Assembly: GCF_006874465.1 (NCBI RefSeq)
Contig: NZ_VIRL01000004.1
Location: 124,001 to 188,000, forward strand
DNA length: 64,000 nucleotides
From: Microbispora bryophytorum
GTDB lineage: Bacteria > Actinomycetota > Actinomycetes > Streptosporangiales > Streptosporangiaceae
Reading direction: 5' to 3'
Below, piece after piece: positions 1-8,028 of this stretch. The notes under the pieces are model-generated. The model did no database searches. It saw only the letters and a list, made by a program, of their open reading frames with translations, and was not told where the DNA came from. Both the position numbers and the translations under genes were made by a program. Numbering within the stretch: position 1 is the stretch's first letter; every line of letters begins with the position of its first letter.

Positions 1-1923
1 GCCGAGGAGCGGCTCAGGGGCTTACGCGACATGGCCGCGCGCGTCCCCGCGCTGGAGGCCGCGGCTCATATGGCGCAGGAGCGGCTGGATGCCGCGCGGT
101 CGCGCGACACCTTCACGGCCGATCTGGAGCAGGCCGAGCACGACCGGCGCGCCGCCGTCGACCTGGCACAGGAGCATCGCGACCGGCTTCAGGAGGTCCG
201 CCAGGCGAGGATCGACGGGATGGCCGCCGAACTGGCGGCCGGTCTCGTGGCCGGGGCGCCCTGCGCCGTCTGCGGCGCCACCGAACACCCCCGTCCTGCC
301 GCGCCCGCCGGACGGGCCGCGACCGCGGACGACGAACTGGCGGCGCAGGAGGCGTTCGAGGCCGCGCAGCGGGCCCGCGAGGAGGCGGAGGCGAGCGTCG
401 CCGCCCTCTCGTCGCGGCTCGGCGACGCGGCGGCGCGCGCCGCCGGCCTGTCCCAGGAGGACGCGTCCGCCGCCCTCGCCGACGCGCGCGAGGAGCTGGC
501 GCGGCTGCGCGCGGCCGAGACGGCGGTCGCGGCGGGAGAGGCGGAGGCCGGGCGGCTCGCGGTGGAGCTGGAGTCGGCCCGCGAGCGGGCCGCGGAGCTG
601 ACCGGGCTGCTGACCGAGACCAGGACCAGGCGGGAGGCCCTGCTCGCGGAGGGGAGGCGGCTCGCCGCCGGTCTGGAGGGCGACCTCGCGACGGCGGAGG
701 CCGACCTGGAACACGCCCGGTCCCTGGCCGCGGCCGAGGAGGAACTGACCGCCCGCGCCGCCCGGCTCGCCGCCGAGCTGGAGGATCTGGGTGCGCGCGC
801 CGCGCGCACCGGTGCGGCCCTGGCCGAGGCGCGCGCGCACAGGGACGCGCTGGAGGCCGACCAGCGCAGGCTGGCCGAGGTGATCGACGCGGCCCGTGGC
901 GAGGACCCCTCGCTCGCCGCCCGCCTCGACCGGCTGGGCGAGGAGGCGGACCTGCTCAGGGAGGCGGCCGAGGCGGCGACCTCGGCCGCCGCCGCCGACC
1001 GGGAGAGCGAGACGGCGCTGGCCGAGGCGGCCAGGGCCGCCGGCGGGGAGGGGTTCGCGAGCGTGGAGCACGCGGCGGCCGCCGTGCGCACACCAGAGGA
1101 CCGGGAGGCGATGTCCGAGCGACTGGGACACCTGGACGCCGAGCGGGCCACGGTCGAGGGGCTGATCGCCGATCCCGAACTGGTCGCCGCGGCGGCCGAG
1201 CCCGCCGCGGACCTGCCGGAGCTGGAAACCGGCCACGAGCGGGTCGAGCGGGACCACACCGCCCGCACCTCGGCGCGCGACCGGGCGAAGGGCAGGCTCG
1301 ACCAGCTCACCGGGCTGGCCGGCGAACTGGACGCCGCGCTGCGCGCCTACCGGCCCGCGGAGGAACGGCACCGCCTGGCGCGCCGGCTCGCCGAGCTGGC
1401 GACCGGCACGTCCGGCGACAACCGGTGGCACATGAGGCTGTCGGCGTACGTGCTGGGCGAGCGCCTCCGCCAGGTCGTCGACGCGGCGAACGAGCGCCTC
1501 GACCGCATGTCGAGCGGGCGCTACCTGCTGCGGCACGACCTGAACCGGTCCGCGGGCGACCGGGGCCGGTCGGGCGGCGGGCTGGGGCTGCGGGTGCTCG
1601 ACGCCTGGACCGGCGTCGAACGCGACCCCGCCACGCTCTCCGGCGGGGAGAGCTTCATCACCTCGCTCGCCCTGGCGCTGGGCCTGGCCGACGTGGTGAC
1701 CGCCGAGGCGGGCGGTGCGGAGATCGGCAGCCTCTTCGTGGACGAGGGCTTCGGCACCCTCGACGACGAGACGCTCGACGACGTGCTCGACATCCTCGAC
1801 GGCCTGCGCGAGGGCGGCCGGGCCGTCGGCGTGGTCAGCCACGTCGCCGAGCTTCGGGTGCGCATCCCCGCCCAGCTTCGGGTGGTGAAGGGCCGTTCCG
1901 GTTCCACCCTGTCGCACCGCTGA
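1..1923 (+). CDS. sbcC: SbcC-type exonuclease ATPase, 5'-truncated by window edge
   Basis: The reading frame is open from base 1, so the N-terminal Walker A half lies outside the window. What remains is the coiled-coil arm and the C-terminal ATPase lobe of the SbcC/Rad50 subunit, which works with the nuclease SbcD on DNA ends and hairpins. A long Ala/Glu/Arg-rich coiled coil is interrupted by a CAVC zinc-hook motif near base 262, where two subunits join through a metal ion. The ABC signature LSGGESF lies near base 1635. The Walker B stretch SLFVDEGFGTLD lies near base 1730, followed by the VVSH switch histidine. An sbcD gene would be expected just upstream. Family identity is secure; only the missing start limits the call. 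Confidence 0.93.
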   Translation, partial: AEERLRGLRDMAARVPALEAAAHMAQERLDAARSRDTFTADLEQAEHDRRAAVDLAQEHRDRLQEVRQARIDGMAAELAAGLVAGAPCAVCGATEHPRPAAPAGRAATADDELAAQEAFEAAQRAREEAEASVAALSSRLGDAAARAAGLSQEDASAALADAREELARLRAAETAVAAGEAEAGRLAVELESARERAAELTGLLTETRTRREALLAEGRRLAAGLEGDLATAEADLEHARSLAAAEEELTARAARLAAELEDLGARAARTGAALAEARAHRDALEADQRRLAEVIDAARGEDPSLAARLDRLGEEADLLREAAEAATSAAAADRESETALAEAARAAGGEGFASVEHAAAAVRTPEDREAMSERLGHLDAERATVEGLIADPELVAAAAEPAADLPELETGHERVERDHTARTSARDRAKGRLDQLTGLAGELDAALRAYRPAEERHRLARRLAELATGTSGDNRWHMRLSAYVLGERLRQVVDAANERLDRMSSGRYLLRHDLNRSAGDRGRSGGGLGLRVLDAWTGVERDPATLSGGESFITSLALALGLADVVTAEAGGAEIGSLFVDEGFGTLDDETLDDVLDILDGLREGGRAVGVVSHVAELRVRIPAQLRVVKGRSGSTLSHR

Positions 1924-2024
1924 GCTCAGCCGCCGGAGCCGCCGCCGCCGGGGCCCGCCGGAGCCCCGCCGTTCGGACGGCGCCCGGCCGCGCTCGTCAT
2001 CTCCCGCGCGACGGTGCTCGGGAG

Positions 2025-2066
2025 GGCGGAGGACGCCCCGGGACGGCGGAGGACGTCCCGGGACGT
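2025..2066. repeat. Direct repeat with a 14-bp palindrome between convergent genes
   Basis: The space between the convergent sbcC and calpain-like genes carries two imperfect tandem copies of a 21-bp unit containing GGCGGAGGACG and CCGGGACG. The second copy contains the perfect palindrome ACGTCCCGGGACGT at 2053-2066. A role in ending transcription or binding a protein is possible but not shown. Confidence 0.45.
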
Positions 2067-2084
2067 GGGAGGGCGGAACGTACG

Positions 2085-3137
2085 TCAGGTGGGGAGGCTG
2101 TAGGCGTACACCCACATGAACTTGCCGAAGAACGTGTCCCAGGGGAAGAACAGGGGCCAGACCTCGCTGTCGGCGACGAAGCCGGGGGCGGTCGAGACGT
2201 GGCGGGGCGTGGCCCATCGGGCGAGGAAGTCACCGGTGCGGCGGGTGTTGGGATCGCTGACGACGACGCCGTCCTCGCTGACGCGGATGATGGCGTAGTT
2301 GTGCCTCTTGTCCTGGATCGTGGTCGTCATCGGCATGTTCTCGGCATGGAAACGCATCATCTTCTCCCGCCACGCCGCAGGATCCGGTTTCGCGTTGTTC
2401 AGCAGCTGGATCTTGCTGGACAGGGGCGCGGTAAGGCCCAGGGCCAGCATCACCGGCTCCTCCAGGGCTCCGGCGAGCTTCCCGTAACCGCCCCACATGA
2501 CGGCGAAGGCCTTCTCGAAGATCGCGGGCCAGACGGGGAACGAGGTGTCCTTCGTGTCGTTGCCCCGCAGGCAGTACAGCAGCTCGGATTCCTTCGACAA
2601 CCGGTTCACCGGCAGGGCGCCGGAGACCCGGAACACCTCCGGTCTCTGGCTCGACGCCGGCGCCTTGTCGGGAGCGGGAGCGCGCTTCAGCGCGACCCCG
2701 TACGTGTCGGGGCCGCCGGAGAGCGCCGAGGTCAGCAGGGCCGGCTGGGCGACGGCGATCGCCTGCAGGGCGGAGATGACCCGGCAGTCGCCGATCAGCC
2801 CCTGGTTGACGTCGGAGGGGAGTGGTGTTCCGGAGAAGGGCGCGTTCGCCAGCGGCAGGAAGCCGCTGGCCATGGTCTCGGTCTCGGCGACCATGGGCTC
2901 GGGGATGCCCTCCTTGAGCAGCGCGACGAGGTCCTCGTCGGCGAGCTGGACCGTGGTTCCCGCCGCGGCCCAGTCCTGCTTGACCACTCGTACGCAGCCC
3001 GGTTTCGGCTTGTCCACGACGATGATCTCCGACACCGTCAGCTCGACGGGCGCACCCGACAGCGATTGGCCCTTGATCATGCGGCCACCGGGAAACCGGA
3101 CCCGGCTCGGAAGGGACGTAAGGGGCTGGTCGGTCAT
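2085..3137 (-). CDS. Calpain-like (family C2) cysteine protease
   Basis: This 350-residue cytoplasmic protein has no signal peptide. The segment QGLIGDCRVISALQAIA (Cys118) matches the calpain catalytic-Cys helix, whose family form is QGxxGDCWFLAA. VWPAIFEKAFAVMWGGY (about residues 202-218) matches the highly diagnostic calpain WPALLEKAYAKLxGGY block. RHNYAIIRV (His279) and VVSDPNTRR (Asn297) can supply the His and Asn of the triad. The Trp after the catalytic Cys is replaced by Arg, and the Asn motif is SDPNT rather than the usual NPW. About 100 N-terminal residues precede the protease core and are not recognised. It stands alone between convergent sbcC and a co-directional dehydrogenase. Substrate and role are unknown. 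The call rests on three separate family motifs. Confidence 0.8.
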   Translation of the reverse strand: MTDQPLTSLPSRVRFPGGRMIKGQSLSGAPVELTVSEIIVVDKPKPGCVRVVKQDWAAAGTTVQLADEDLVALLKEGIPEPMVAETETMASGFLPLANAPFSGTPLPSDVNQGLIGDCRVISALQAIAVAQPALLTSALSGGPDTYGVALKRAPAPDKAPASSQRPEVFRVSGALPVNRLSKESELLYCLRGNDTKDTSFPVWPAIFEKAFAVMWGGYGKLAGALEEPVMLALGLTAPLSSKIQLLNNAKPDPAAWREKMMRFHAENMPMTTTIQDKRHNYAIIRVSEDGVVVSDPNTRRTGDFLARWATPRHVSTAPGFVADSEVWPLFFPWDTFFGKFMWVYAYSLPT

Positions 3138-3250
3138 AAGACACCGCCATGTGTCGTCCTATGGGCCCTCATGGTCTATGCGCAGGTCAGAGGGGTCAAC
3201 CGTGAAGGATTCTCGCGTCGCCCCATCGGCCGGACGGACACGCGCGCCGC

Positions 3251-4564
3251 TCACCAGAGGGACAGCGAACGGGTCAGGATGCCGGCGAGGTCCTCCTCCC
3301 GGACGGGTCTGGGGGAGGTGGTGAGCAGCCGCTGCTGCTTCATCGCCCCCTCCACCAGCGCCGGCACGTCGGCCTGCGCGTATCCCACGCCGCCGGTGCC
3401 GTTCGGGATGCCGATGTCGCGCATCAGCGCGGTCAGCACGCCGGGCAGGAACTCCGCCGGCTCGTCCGGCACAGCCGCCGCGGGATCGAGCAACGCGGCC
3501 GCGCGCAGGTGCCGCGCCGGGTCCGCCTCGAAGGTGAACCGGAACGCCTCCGGAGCGGTCAGCGCCACGGCCATGCCGTGCGGCACCATCGGCTCGCCGC
3601 CGGGATAGCCGCTCGGGTGGAAGTCCTTCACCCGGCCCGCGATCGGATAGGCGTTGGCGTGCGGGATGTGCACGCCCGCGTTGCCGAACCCGAGCCCCGC
3701 GAACGTCGCCGCCAGCGCCATCGCGCCCCTCGCCTCCGCGTCGTCGCCGTGCCGTACGGCGGTGCGGAACGAGCCCGCGAGCAGCCGGATCGCCTGCTCC
3801 GACCACATGTCCGCCACCGGGTTCGACCCGCAGTAGGGCACGCGCTCCTCCGGCCGCCTGCGCTCGTAGGAGGTGTACGGCCGGGCGGTGTAGCTCTCCA
3901 GGGCGTGACAGAGGACGTCCATCCCCGCCGCGGCGGTCACCTCGGGTGGTTGCGTCATCGTGAGGTCCGGGTCCACGACGGCCAGCACGGGACGGAGGCG
4001 GGCGTGGCTGATCCCCGTCTTGACCTTCAGGCCGAGCACGTCGAGCACGCAGATCGTGGTGCTCTCCGAGCCGGTGCCCGTGGTCGTGGGCACCGCGACC
4101 AGCGGCTTGAGCGGCCGGGAAGGGGCACGCCCGGCGCCGATCGGCGCGTTGACGTAGTCCATCAGCTCGCCCGGATTCGTCGTCAGCAGGTTGACGGCCT
4201 TGGCCGTGTCGATGCTCGACCCGCCGCCGACGGCGACGAAGGCGTCCCACGGGCCGCTCGCGCGGGCGTGCCCGATCGCCGCGAGCAGGCTCTCGTCGGT
4301 GGGCTCGACGTGCACGCCGTCGTACACCTCCGCGTGCATGCCGAACCCGGCGATCTGCTCGGCGATCCGCGCCGGGGCGCCGGTGGCCGCCACTCCGGCG
4401 TCGGTCACCACCAGCACGCGGCGCACGCCGTACTGCCCGAGGTCGAAGCCGATCTCGGCGGACGCGCCGGGGCCGAACTTCAGGGCGGGCGCGCCGTACG
4501 TGAAGACGGACTCGGGGTTGCTCGGCACGATCACGATCGTTGGGCCTTTCACTCGCGGGGCCAT
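3251..4564 (-). CDS. Iron-containing alcohol dehydrogenase, hydroxyacid-oxoacid transhydrogenase-like
   Basis: About 437 residues. The type III (iron-dependent) dehydrogenase fold is shown by GGGSSIDTAK, which binds the nucleotide, and by the metal-site region GMDVLCHALESYTARPYTSYERR. The insert with Tyr-Thr-Ser-Tyr-Glu-Arg-Arg and the start ESVFTYGAPALKFGPG are typical of the ADHFE1/HOT subgroup. That subgroup couples oxidation of 4-hydroxybutyrate to reduction of 2-oxoglutarate, so that reaction is inferred. The ATG at 4564 lacks a clear ribosome site. A GTG at 4534 with AAAGG nine bases upstream is a good alternative and would begin close to the family N-terminus. The gene stands alone, reading in the same direction as its left neighbour. 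Confidence 0.85.
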   Translation of the reverse strand: MAPRVKGPTIVIVPSNPESVFTYGAPALKFGPGASAEIGFDLGQYGVRRVLVVTDAGVAATGAPARIAEQIAGFGMHAEVYDGVHVEPTDESLLAAIGHARASGPWDAFVAVGGGSSIDTAKAVNLLTTNPGELMDYVNAPIGAGRAPSRPLKPLVAVPTTTGTGSESTTICVLDVLGLKVKTGISHARLRPVLAVVDPDLTMTQPPEVTAAAGMDVLCHALESYTARPYTSYERRRPEERVPYCGSNPVADMWSEQAIRLLAGSFRTAVRHGDDAEARGAMALAATFAGLGFGNAGVHIPHANAYPIAGRVKDFHPSGYPGGEPMVPHGMAVALTAPEAFRFTFEADPARHLRAAALLDPAAAVPDEPAEFLPGVLTALMRDIGIPNGTGGVGYAQADVPALVEGAMKQQRLLTTSPRPVREEDLAGILTRSLSLW

Positions 4565-4647
4565 GAGCGGGGTCTTGAGGGCACAGACCGGGACGCCTGC
4601 CACGTCCAGTCTCACCGAGCAGGTCACCGAGGCGGTCGGGGAGGCGG

Positions 4648-5196
4648 TCAGGGAGCGCGCTCGCCCGTGGTCGTCGTGGTGAGCGCGGCGACGGCCCGCA
4701 CCGCCGCCGCCGGGTCGTCGGCGAAGAACCGCACCCGCCGAACGGCCGCCGCCGAACCTACGGCCGTCGTCCAAGGGCGGCGCGGGCGGGGCACCTCGAT
4801 CGGTTCGCGTAACTCGACCACGATGTTCGTCTGGGACGAGACCGCGAGGGCGAGCTCGCCGTCCGACAGGCGCACGAGTCTCTTCTCGTCGTAGCGGCGG
4901 TCGATCCGCGCCGACGCGACGAGCTCCGCCGGGATGTCCAGACCGAACAGCCGGCCGTACCGCAGGCGCAGCCCGTCCGGCGTCACCGTGTGCGGCCGGC
5001 GGGCGCAGCTCACCATGATGCCGAGAACGCCGAGGACCGACGACGCGTCGAGTGCCAGGATCACCAGGCGCGGCACGTCCGGCAGCCCGAACCGGCGCAG
5101 CAGCAGGTCCATGGCCACGGTCTCCAGGACCAGCACGAACAGCATCGCCGCCATTGTCGGCGTCTGCTCCCGGCTGTACCCCACGGCGTGCCTCAC
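4648..5196 (-). CDS. Small membrane protein with PH-like tail, coupled to a MerR gene
   Basis: This protein of about 182 residues is translated from a GTG at 5196 that overlaps the TGA of the upstream MerR gene (GTGA), a sign of translational coupling. Two hydrophobic segments lie near the N-terminus (AAMLFVLVLETVAMDLLL and LVILALDASSVLGVLGIMV). The cytoplasmic part contains TPDGLRLRYGRLFGLDIPAELV and a pattern ending in RVRFFADDPAAAV, reminiscent of bacterial PH-like domains that follow two membrane helices. I do not recognise a named family. Because it is coupled to the regulator, it is likely part of whatever the MerR protein senses or controls. Confidence 0.72.
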   Translation of the reverse strand: MRHAVGYSREQTPTMAAMLFVLVLETVAMDLLLRRFGLPDVPRLVILALDASSVLGVLGIMVSCARRPHTVTPDGLRLRYGRLFGLDIPAELVASARIDRRYDEKRLVRLSDGELALAVSSQTNIVVELREPIEVPRPRRPWTTAVGSAAAVRRVRFFADDPAAAVRAVAALTTTTTGERAP

Positions 5197-5951
5197 GACG
5201 ACTGTCCGTCCGTCAGCAGCGCCGTGGCCTGCCGTACGACCTCGGCCTGCGCGGGGGACAGATCGGCGAGGAACGCCTGGGCGAACGGGTCGTCGGCGCC
5301 GGGCATCGCGCGGGCCAGTGCGGCGGCGAGCTCGGGGGGCAGGTGGGCGGCGAAGTCGGCGGCGAGGGCGCCGACGCGGGGATCGGCGGGGTCGGCGCGG
5401 TCCAGCTCCGCCAGCCTCCGATACAACGCCTCGGCCCGGGCCAGCGCCTCCGGCGTGGTCATGGGCCGCATCAGTTCCAGCAGGCGGTCCCGGTCCTCCG
5501 GCTCCGCCGCGGTGTCGAGGAGGGCGAGCAGCTCGGCGTCGGCCGCCGCGAACGGCGAGTCGCGCACGGGCTCCAGGCACCGCAGGAACTCGGCCATCTG
5601 CGGTGAGACGGCTCCGTCCGGCGACGGCGACTCCTCGCTCAGCAGCACGGCGAGCCGCTCGCGCCTGACCCGGATCGCCGCCTCCTGCCGGGCGAGGTCG
5701 GCGTCCAGCTCCAGCAGGATCTCCCGCAGCTCCCGGGCGGAGTCGCCGGCCAGCACGTCGCGCACCTCGTCCAGCGACAGGCCCAGCTCGGTCATCCTGC
5801 GGGCCCGGGCGAGGCGGAGCGCGTCGCGCAGGCCGTACTCGCGGTAGCCGTTGACCCGCCTCGGCGGCTCGGGCAGCACGCCCTGGTGGTGGTAGTGCCG
5901 CACGGTACGGGTGGACACCCCGGCCAGCGCGGCGAGTTCTCCGATCTGCAT
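5193..5951 (-). CDS. MerR-family transcriptional regulator
   Basis: This 252-residue protein starts with the MerR winged helix: IGELAALAGVSTRTVRHYHHQGVL then GYREYGLRDALRLARARRMTELGLSLDEV (about residues 3-62). A dimerisation helix rich in Arg/Glu follows (about residues 75-105). The long C-terminal part (about 110-252) is helical, Leu/Ala-rich and has no obvious cysteine metal site, so a small organic ligand or protein partner is more likely than a metal. Its own promoter (5958-5988) has the 19-bp spacer and central dyad typical of MerR-controlled promoters, so autoregulation is likely. The downstream membrane-protein gene is translationally coupled. The ATG at 5951 is the only sensible start. 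Confidence 0.9.
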   Translation of the reverse strand: MQIGELAALAGVSTRTVRHYHHQGVLPEPPRRVNGYREYGLRDALRLARARRMTELGLSLDEVRDVLAGDSARELREILLELDADLARQEAAIRVRRERLAVLLSEESPSPDGAVSPQMAEFLRCLEPVRDSPFAAADAELLALLDTAAEPEDRDRLLELMRPMTTPEALARAEALYRRLAELDRADPADPRVGALAADFAAHLPPELAAALARAMPGADDPFAQAFLADLSPAQAEVVRQATALLTDGQSS

Positions 5952-5957
5952 GCCCTC

Positions 5958-5988
5958 ATTAGAGACGTTGACGTCGCGTCAAGGTCAA
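5958..5988 (-). promoter_or_regulatory. MerR-type promoter with 19-bp spacer and dyad operator
   Basis: Read on the minus strand: -35 box TTGACC (5988-5983), a 19-base spacer, and -10 box TCTAAT (5963-5958), six bases before the MerR ATG. The spacer contains the perfect dyad TTGACGCGACGTCAA (5968-5982). A stretched 19-bp spacer with a centred dyad is the classic site that MerR proteins untwist. The -35 box overlaps the 3' end of the upstream M50-like gene. Confidence 0.75.
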
Positions 5989-6713
5989 CGGCTCACAAGA
6001 GGCAGCCAGCGGGCGGTGAGGAGATAGCCGCCGTAGACGAGCGCGGCGGCGGAGACGAGCAGGAACAGCAGCACCCAGAACGTGCCGGGCACGCGGGTCA
6101 GCCGGGCGAGCTGGTCGGCGTCGGAGTCCGGGGCGCGGCCGAGGCGGCGCTTGGTCTGCAGCTCCAGGATCGGCCGCACACCGCCGAGCAGCAGGAACCA
6201 CGCGGCGGCGTACGCGCAGGCCGACTGGACGTGGGGTGGGGCGAACCACGACAGCGCGAAGACCGCGCCGCCCACGGCGAGCACCGACACGGCGCCGAAG
6301 AAGTTCCTGATCATCAGCAGCATGCACGTCAGCAGCGCGAGCACGGCCCACAGCAGCATCGTGATCCGCCCGCCGGAGACCAGCCAGGCCGATCCAAGCC
6401 CGATCAGGGAGGGCGCGACGTACCCCGCCGCGGCCGTGGCGATCATGCCGGGGCCCGTCGGCCTGCCCTTGGTCAGCGTCACGCCCGAGGTGTCCGAGTG
6501 CAGGCGGATGCCCCGCAGCTTGCGCCGGGTCAGCACCGCGACCAGCGCGTGACCCCCCTCGTGCGCGATCGTGATCAGGCCCCGGGAGATGTGCCACGAC
6601 GCCGGGTAGGCGACGACGCCGAGAGCGGCGAACCCGGATATGACGACAAGCCAGAGCGGGGGCGCGATCTGGATGGCGCTCAGATGGTTCCACAGGGGCT
6701 TCAGGGGGTTCAC
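5985..6713 (-). CDS. M50-like membrane metalloprotease
   Basis: An integral membrane protein of about 242 residues. HEGGHALVAVLTRRKLRGIRL has the HExxH zinc motif inside the second hydrophobic stretch, as in M50 site-2-type proteases. The region after it (GVTLTKGRPTGPGMIATAAAGYVAPSLIGL) matches the conserved segment of the small actinobacterial M50 family proteins. Six or so membrane segments can be seen. A second metal-ligand Asp motif (LDG type) is not obvious, so activity is inferred. The GTG at 6713 is chosen because residues upstream of it are low-complexity, but no good ribosome site settles the start; the frame stays open to 6818. It is divergent from corA. Confidence 0.78.
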   Translation of the reverse strand: MNPLKPLWNHLSAIQIAPPLWLVVISGFAALGVVAYPASWHISRGLITIAHEGGHALVAVLTRRKLRGIRLHSDTSGVTLTKGRPTGPGMIATAAAGYVAPSLIGLGSAWLVSGGRITMLLWAVLALLTCMLLMIRNFFGAVSVLAVGGAVFALSWFAPPHVQSACAYAAAWFLLLGGVRPILELQTKRRLGRAPDSDADQLARLTRVPGTFWVLLFLLVSAAALVYGGYLLTARWLPLVSR

Positions 6714-6871
6714 CCCCGGAATCGTACGGCCCGGCGCACCGGCCCGTGCTCTCTGCGTTCCTGTGCTCCCCCTGCTCCCCGTGCTTCCGTACTTCCGTCC
6801 CCGATCCGTACGGTCCACGCCCGAGTAAGGGTGACGATGGTGGTTACCTTCTACGTGTGGCTGAGCGGCGT

Positions 6872-7993
6872 ATGCGTGGACTGCGCGGATTGAGTGGGCT
6901 GATGAGGGCGAAACCGGAGCATGCTCCCGAGCACTCCATGGACCCCCGTGCGAACGAGGGGGAGACGTTCAAGCAGAGCGTGATCGACAACGCGGTGTAC
7001 GTCGACGGCGAGCGCGTGGACTCGCCGCTGTCGCTGGGCGACGCGATCGCCTCGCTGCGCTCGCGGCCGAGGGCGATGGCGTGGATCGGCCTCTACCGGC
7101 CGGAGGAGACCGAGCTGATCAAGGCGGCGGAGGAGTTCGGCCTGCACGAGCTCGCCATCGAGGACGCCATCGTCGCCCACCAGCGGCCCAAGGCCGATCG
7201 GTACGGCGACACGCTCTTCGTGGTGCTGCGGGCGGCGCAGTACCTCGACAAGCCCGAGAAGGTCGCCTTCGGCGAGCTGCACGTCTTCGTCGGCCCCGAC
7301 TTCGTGCTGACCGTGCGGCACAGCGAGGCGCCCGACCTGTCCAAGGTGCGCCGGCGCATGGAGTCGGATCCCGACCTGCTCCGCCAGGGGCCGCAGGCCG
7401 TGCTGTACGCGATCCTCGACGCGGTCGTGGACGGCTACGCGCCGGTGGTCGCCGGGCTGCAGAACGACATCGACGAGATCGAGGTGCAGGTCTTCGGCGG
7501 CGACCCGGCCGCGCCCCGGCGCATCTACAGCCTGTCGCGGGAGGTCATCGAGTTCCAGCGGGCGACCAGCCCGCTGGTCCCGATGCTCGACGGCTTCATC
7601 GCGGGCTCTCCCAAATACGGCGTGAACGAGGAGCTGCAGCGCTACCTGCGTGACGTGTCCGACCACGCCATCACGGTCACCGAGCGGGTGGCCGGCTTCC
7701 GGCAGATGCTCCAGGACATCCTCGTCGTCAACTCCACACTCGTCAGCCAGCAGCAGAACGAGGAGATGACGAAGCTCACGGCGGCGAGCATCGCCCAGGG
7801 CAACGAGGTCAAGAAGATCTCGGCGTGGGCGGCCATCCTGTTCGCCCCGACGCTGGTCGGCACGATCTACGGGATGAACTTCGACCACATGCCCGAGCTG
7901 CACTGGGTGCTCGGATATCCCGTGGCGATCATGCTCATGGGCGTCGTCTGTCTCACGCTCTACCTGGTCTTCAAGCGCCGTGACTGGCTCTGA
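6872..7993 (+). CDS. corA: CorA-type magnesium/divalent cation channel
   Basis: About 373 residues. The C-terminus has two transmembrane helices with the signature GMNFDHMPEL (the YGMN selectivity motif) in the loop between them, and a final basic KRRDWL. The upstream part is the cytoplasmic alpha/beta funnel with a long stalk helix (QQQNEEMTKLTAASIAQGNEVKKISAWAAILFAPT). CorA forms pentamers that let Mg2+ into the cell. The start is uncertain: ATG codons at 6872, 6902 and 6938 are in frame and none has a convincing ribosome site. Family identity is firm. It is divergent from the M50-like gene. Confidence 0.92.
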   Translation: MRGLRGLSGLMRAKPEHAPEHSMDPRANEGETFKQSVIDNAVYVDGERVDSPLSLGDAIASLRSRPRAMAWIGLYRPEETELIKAAEEFGLHELAIEDAIVAHQRPKADRYGDTLFVVLRAAQYLDKPEKVAFGELHVFVGPDFVLTVRHSEAPDLSKVRRRMESDPDLLRQGPQAVLYAILDAVVDGYAPVVAGLQNDIDEIEVQVFGGDPAAPRRIYSLSREVIEFQRATSPLVPMLDGFIAGSPKYGVNEELQRYLRDVSDHAITVTERVAGFRQMLQDILVVNSTLVSQQQNEEMTKLTAASIAQGNEVKKISAWAAILFAPTLVGTIYGMNFDHMPELHWVLGYPVAIMLMGVVCLTLYLVFKRRDWL

Positions 7994-8028
7994 GCCCCCC
8001 GGCGCCGCGGATTCACGAAGAGCGCGGT

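Noticed and set aside
22-2217. Long minus-strand open frame opposite sbcC, and many similar long antisense frames elsewhere (for example 41-43 kb and 54.9-58.6 kb plus strand)
   Set aside because: In very G+C-rich DNA the antisense of a real gene stays open. Their products are Arg/Gly/Pro-rich, match no family and lack ribosome sites, while the opposite strand carries clear motifs.
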